In this document: one piece after another, positions 28,241 to 32,206 of the stretch | How the letters are laid out: every line of letters begins with the position of its first letter | How positions within the stretch are numbered: position 1 is the first letter of the stretch | Assembly: GCA_025266875.1 (NCBI GenBank) | Contig: JALLLT010000111.1 | Span: forward strand, 1-32,206 | Origin: Fennellomyces sp. T-0311 | Taxonomy: Eukaryota; Mucoromycota; Mucoromycetes; Mucorales; Lichtheimiaceae | Reading direction: 5' to 3' | DNA length: 32,206 nucleotides | Translations under genes and position numbers: made by a program | The notes under the pieces: generated by a model | The model's input: the letters and a program-made list of their open reading frames with translations, nothing else | Told to the model about the DNA's origin: nothing | Database searches by the model: none

Positions 28241-28260
28241 ATTCAAAACAGTATGCACCA
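28241..28260 (-). repeat. Right terminal inverted repeat of DDE element 2
   Basis: ATTCAAAACAGTATGCACCA, followed by the TA duplication at 28261-28262. Confidence 0.93.
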
Positions 28261-28381
28261 TAAAACATAAAAGTATTCTATGATCAATAAAGTCTATATG
28301 CAATAAAGAATGTGAAACGAAAGAAACGAGGACGAGAAAATGAAAGAAAAAAATATGAAAAAGAACAGAGAATGTGTTTGT

Positions 28382-28630
28382 CTATGGATAGTATCGAGTG
28401 TATGGATGATAACCACTGCGTGTTGTATTTGTACGTGTTCGTGAATTACGATGTTGGCGAACTACTGCTAGGTATCGATCGGTATTGTTGCGCTCAAATG
28501 CGTTGTCGAATACTTGACGTTGGTTGGGCGGTAATATGTTTCGATATGCATCACGGTGCTGTTGTAGTTGACGTAATGATTCGCGGTATTGCTGAAGCAC
28601 CTGCTGATGTTGTTGGTATGACAGGAGCAG
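28382..28630 (-). other. C-terminal module of the MULE transposase shared with the gypsy relic
   Basis: Encodes a Gln-rich helix (SYQQHQQVLQQYRESLRQLQ), then ILPPNQRQVFDNAFERNNTD and SGYHPYTRYYP. It matches the end of the frame at 7440-8017 residue by residue over the last 70 or so positions. The wider similarity includes the DIFIQE segment one exon earlier. Function unknown. Confidence 0.8.
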
Positions 28631-31469
28631 AGATTCTTCAAGATTGCCCATGCGAGCCCACAAATCACCACCATCATCAAAAGTGCTTAATTCGTCAGCA
28701 CTTTCAGCTGGTATAGCTGGTTGTTCGTTTTCATCGCCGTCATCGTCGCCAATCACAATGATATTATCAATATCATCATCGTCAACTACCCCTTCTTCTT
28801 CATCATCATCGTCCGAATTCTCCTCGTCGCCGTAATCGACCAGCGATACGCGATCATTATCGTCTTCATTCCCACTAAGGGCATCTTCACCTAAAGCAGG
28901 TAGTTCGGTTGCTGCTTCTACAAGTTCACGTGTAGTGTTATTCTTAGCACTGCGATACGCACCTTAATTCTATATTATTGCAAGTAATTAACCTACCTTC
29001 CTGGATAAAGATATCCACAATATCTGTAGGCAAGATATTTCCAGGGCGCGAATTAGGCTGCTGGTTACCGGGCTGCCAACGGGGAGGAAGTTGGATTAGG
29101 CGAAGTGGATACTCTCTATGCTATATGTATATAATGAATTAAGTTAGAAACAACACATATCGTGTTAATTTCTATCATGCAAACATACTCTCTTAATTTC
29201 CACATAAGGCGTAGTATGTTTACGATGAATGTAAACACTGCGGGCAGCGTAAAGTGCTGTTGTCTGTCTAGCAATGTTGTGGCGGCTGACCAAGTGTTTA
29301 CACAGCATAAATTTGCTATCAACAAAGGATGGACAACCACAGGTCCAATACTCCAAAGATGGCATATACAGTGCATCTGCATCAGGGTTTTCACCGGAGT
29401 CTTGAAGTGTTTCGGTGTGGACTTGCCATGCCTTTGCGAACTTCCTCTCCCATTGTAAAGTTTGGCGTCGATTAATAATCTTTAACTCAAACTTTGCCCT
29501 GATCAGCGGAAGCTGTTGAGTTGTGATGATATATATCAACATATCAAGCCTAGGCCGAGGGAGATTCAAGAGAAAATCTCTTTTCAATACTCGCCATTGT
29601 GCTTCAATCATCATTGTTGTCTTGGCCATCGGAATGTGTGCGGGACGTGCACTGCGGGCCCATCGATGCCACCATAACTGCTTGTACCAGCAGTTGTACA
29701 TGTACACCCACACGTCCGGGAGGTCGTGTTGGACGCAATAGTCGTACATTTCACGCCCGGCATTCATACGTATGGTGTCTGCAGACACATAGCCAACTAA
29801 ACGCTACGTCAGCAACACTCATATGTACATAAGCCATACTTATGACGTACCACCTGGAAGAGGGATATGCAGATGTAAATGGTAATGCTTTCGGATCATG
29901 AACAGGATTTGCTCTCTGTTATCTGCATCAGGACAGAGCTTCCCACTACGATCTTCTGTTGGTAGAAATTGGGTCGAAACAAAAGGGAACTCGCGACGTG
30001 CAGCGTAAACATCATAATGAGGATCTCTGATCTTATTCTCATTCAGTCGCAACTTAACGGCGTGATCAATATGCCATAGGCACAGGCGCAACGAATCACG
30101 ACCAAAGACTCCTTCAATGGCGTTTATCTGGCCCTGATCCTTATCCAAAAACAGAAACGTTGGTCGTAAACCATTGTTATGCAGACACCGGAAAAACCTA
30201 TGGACAAATACCATTCTAGAAGGTCTCCTTACTGCATCTGTTACACGCGCATTATTGGCCCCACAAAGCATATATGCAATAGGGAAGCCACTCCCATTGA
30301 AATTTGCTACGACACCAAAAAGCTCATACCCCATCCGATTCGTCTTGAATGTTGAGTCGACATGGAACTCAATCACTTGTGGCGAGCATGCAGCGTTGAA
30401 TAGCTCTGTAACAAATCCAACACCAGTAAATCCATTCATAGAGAGGTGGAAAATCTGTTTATTTCATTCACCATAAATATATATATACTACATACTGTAT
30501 CTACCATTAGTGTAGCATAGTGATCATCGCGTATACAGCTACCGTTATGCACACATGGTTATCTTTCACATACCTTACGAATTCCGTTTATTCCACTCTC
30601 GATGTGCATGATTGCAGATGTGAGTTGATTGGCATCCAATTGATACCGATGCATGGTTGTTCTGGCCCACAGCGCATAGATCTATCATAATGTCAACGTA
30701 TCAACATCACCGCATCCTATTTTACTTACCTGCGACTGGGTTACAGTTCCACTTGCATTCGGAAACTGGTGTACCATACGTCGGTACAGTCGTTGGGGTG
30801 CGTCGTCCTCGGCATTATCCACAACAAACTGCCGGACATCTTGTGGCATTTCCACGCGAACATTATTAAGAGGTTCATCGACAGGATGAGCCATTTGATG
30901 CTTGATCATCAGGTAAATAAACCCTCTTTCCCTGTCAATGAAACCGTATATCGTCCCACGGCAGTTGTACGTTGCCATCCGATGATGCAGGCGAACGCGA
31001 TCTGCATCTGGTACTTGGCGCTGCACACTAGCATCCTGCCGACAGGCATACCGAAATGCAATCGCTGTTTGTAATCGCGTGTTACCAAGTGACCGAAAAG
31101 AGTACTGGTATCCATCGCGTTCTCCAATACGATGAACAACATAATCAAGCAACGCGCGATCACTGGTGATTTCCAGCATCGGACCGTCGATAAGAACATC
31201 AGATTCTTGTACATAAGAAACACCATCTAAACATACACATGAACTTTAAATACGCCTTTTCTCCTTTAATGGAGCCCATTACCGTCAGTTCCCGATGGAA
31301 GTTCGTCAATCAGGTCATCCAACGACAGTGCAAACTCGGATGCAGTACGTCCCCTATTGCTTTGTCTTCTTCTGCAAACAGCACACGTAGAAAAACTTTC
31401 GGTTCTCCCTCTGAAGAGGGAATTCATTCGAAAGCATCTACAATTTGAGCATCGTCGTAAATCTTCCAT
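28382..31469 (-). CDS. MULE transposase with SWIM zinc finger
   Basis: Seven exons on the minus strand: 31469-31283, 31226-30730, 30681-30574, 30454-29851, 29796-29189, 29120-28997 and 28962-28382. The introns are 56, 48, 119, 54, 68 and 34 nt, all GT-AG with matching phases, giving 902 residues. Order: a CxxC/CxxC zinc segment (CSNCRCFR, CAVCRRRQ); a FAR1/WRKY-GCM1-like C-C-H-H domain (about 130-205, YAC ... YNC ... KHQMAH); the MULE core with D297 (FHVDSTFKTN), D368/D370 (FLFLDKDQGQINAI) and E530 (MIEAQWRVLKRD); and SWIM C618, C620, C631, H633 (WTCGCPSF ... LCKHLV). An acidic stretch and a Gln-rich, conserved tail ending YHPYTRYYP complete it. The start was chosen at MEDLRRCSNC after an upstream low-complexity hydrophobic run. 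It should cut the MULE ends and make 9-11-bp duplications. No breaks are seen. Confidence 0.9.
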
Positions 31470-31557
31470 GGTAAATGTGAGGAGAAAGAGAATGTGTGGC
31501 TTACAAAAAAAAACCAAAAAAAAAATCATATCGGAAAATGAAATTAATGGGGGGTCT

Positions 31558-31584
31558 CATCCGTGAAAATTCTGAGACTGGTAG
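31558..31584 (-). repeat. Right terminal inverted repeat of the MULE
   Basis: CATCCGTGAAAATTCTGAGA and 7 more bases; complement of 25342-25368 with one mismatch. Confidence 0.85.
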
Positions 31585-31590
31585 ACAAAC

Positions 31591-32000
31591 AGTAACGGTA
31601 GCCACAATAGGACTTTATGAACCTGAATGAACAATAGTAGCAAAGGACACGCTAAAGAACTTTAGACTGGAATGAACGCAAGTTGCACAGACCATCATGG
31701 GGAAAAGGGAAGCACATTAATCAGAAGTGGCACAGACCATCTTGAAAGCAAAGGAGTCAAAGTGGATCATAGTAGGATAATGGATATTGGAAACAAAAGG
31801 ACCATAAAAAACACGTTGTCGTACAGAGCATAAGCAACAAGAGTGAACAAAAGATTTTTAAGTTACACATACGGTCTTTTAAAAGCAGGTATCGAAGTAA
31901 TGGAAATGCCACAGACCATGTTTAAAACTAAAAAATATGAGAATGCAGAAGTTACACACCATAAATAAGGTCGAGTGAAGCAGAGTAAACATATAAGACT
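31591..32000. repeat. 135-bp tandem repeat, right block (diverged)
   Basis: The array resumes after the MULE with AGTAACGGTAGCCACAATAG. The GGACACG block lies exactly 53 bases into the unit, as on the left. Further unit starts fall at 31726 (AGTGGCACAGACCAT) and 31861 (AGTTACACATACGGT), again 135 apart, and a subunit starts at 31681. The units are much more diverged than on the left. The remaining bases to 32206 show no gene. Confidence 0.75.
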
Positions 32001-32206
32001 ACAAAAACTCGTGAAACAGAAGAAGCATATGTAGTACAGGTTCTGCGGTGTTTTCATTTTCTTGACGCGTTAAAGTATCAATATTAAGTTTGTACTAATT
32101 TTTTTGAACGTGCTCTGTGCCCTTTCTGGCGAAAGCGTCCTCTGCGTATATTGTACTATTTGTGTGACTACGAACAATTTTGAACCCTTTGTGTGCAACA
32201 TGATCT

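Larger units (their letters stand above)
25624..28260 (+). mobile_element. DDE transposon, element 2, complete, nested in the MULE
   Basis: Perfect 20-bp inverted ends TGGTGCATACTGTTTTGAAT (25624-25643 and 28241-28260) are flanked by TA on both sides (25622-25623, 28261-28262). Total 2637 bp, with one intact transposase gene. The first eight terminal bases match element 1 but the rest of the TIR differs, so the two are related subfamilies. Confidence 0.94.
25335..31590 (-). mobile_element. MULE transposon with a nested DDE element
   Basis: The inverted ends share a 27-bp core with one mismatch (25342-25368 and 31558-31584, GTCTCAGAATTTTCACGG). The element is flanked by AGTAACGGTA at 25325-25334 and 31591-31600, a 10-bp duplication of the size made by Mutator-like elements. 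The satellite array is in phase across the insertion once the element and one duplication are removed. Inside are a spliced MULE transposase (minus) and DDE element 2. Without the nested element its length is about 3.6 kb. Confidence 0.85.

Noticed and set aside
25325..31600. The satellite blocks as long inverted ends of the MULE
   Set aside because: The blocks on both sides have the same orientation and continuous phase, so they are the interrupted target and not terminal repeats.

Overview
The window reads as a repeat-rich piece of a fungal nuclear genome, most likely an early-diverging fungus of the Mucoromycota type. That placement is an inference. It rests on short GT-AG introns (about 48-69 nt, with a few of 32-34 nt), TATA-type promoters, moderate AT content, and the mix of transposons: Tnp2/Plavaka-like CACTA elements, a chromodomain Ty3/gypsy element, MULE, and large fungal DDE transposases. 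No rRNA, tRNA or clear housekeeping gene is visible. Nearly everything is mobile-element sequence, intact or decayed, and much of it is nested.

Layout. 1-about 3.5 kb: the inner part of a Plavaka-like element (A), with a Tnp2 transposase pseudogene on the minus strand and the last exon of a convergent accessory gene on the plus strand. 4.2-8.0 kb: a decayed Ty3/gypsy pol (RT, RNase H, integrase, chromodomain) with a solo LTR inserted into it and an extra C-terminal module at its 3' end. 8.2-8.4 kb: a pogo-like MITE. 8.8-11.4 kb: a complete DDE transposon with terminal inverted repeats and a TA target duplication (DDE element 1). 11.9-12.5 kb: a relic of the same transposase family. 12.5-13.1 kb: a remnant of an unrecognised spliced gene. 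13.4-21.5 kb: a solo LTR with a 5-bp target duplication, split by a complete 7.7-kb Plavaka-like element (B). B carries an acidic protein gene, an apparently intact 975-codon Tnp2 transposase, a convergent accessory gene and a possible fourth gene, between CACTACGAAAAA ends with dense subterminal repeats. 21.8-24.0 kb: two intact-looking minus-strand genes, a mariner-like protein with altered catalytic residues and a small helix-turn-helix protein, with no visible inverted repeats. 24.2-25.3 kb: a 135-bp tandem repeat built of three 45-bp subunits. 25.3-31.6 kb: a MULE element inserted in that array, itself containing a second complete DDE element (25.6-28.3 kb). 31.6-32.0 kb: the array resumes in phase.

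How the parts relate. Each transposon appears to encode what it needs to move (DDE nuclease, DNA-binding and zinc-binding parts, terminal repeats). The order of nesting gives relative ages: Plavaka B is younger than the solo LTR, the MULE is younger than the satellite, and DDE element 2 is younger than the MULE. The most unusual observations are: (i) a C-terminal module shared by the gypsy pol frame and the MULE transposase; (ii) a convergent transposase/accessory gene pair conserved between the two Plavaka-like elements; (iii) the mariner-like gene with D/E/K in place of the catalytic triad, next to a helix-turn-helix gene; and (iv) a higher-order satellite cut exactly in phase by the MULE.
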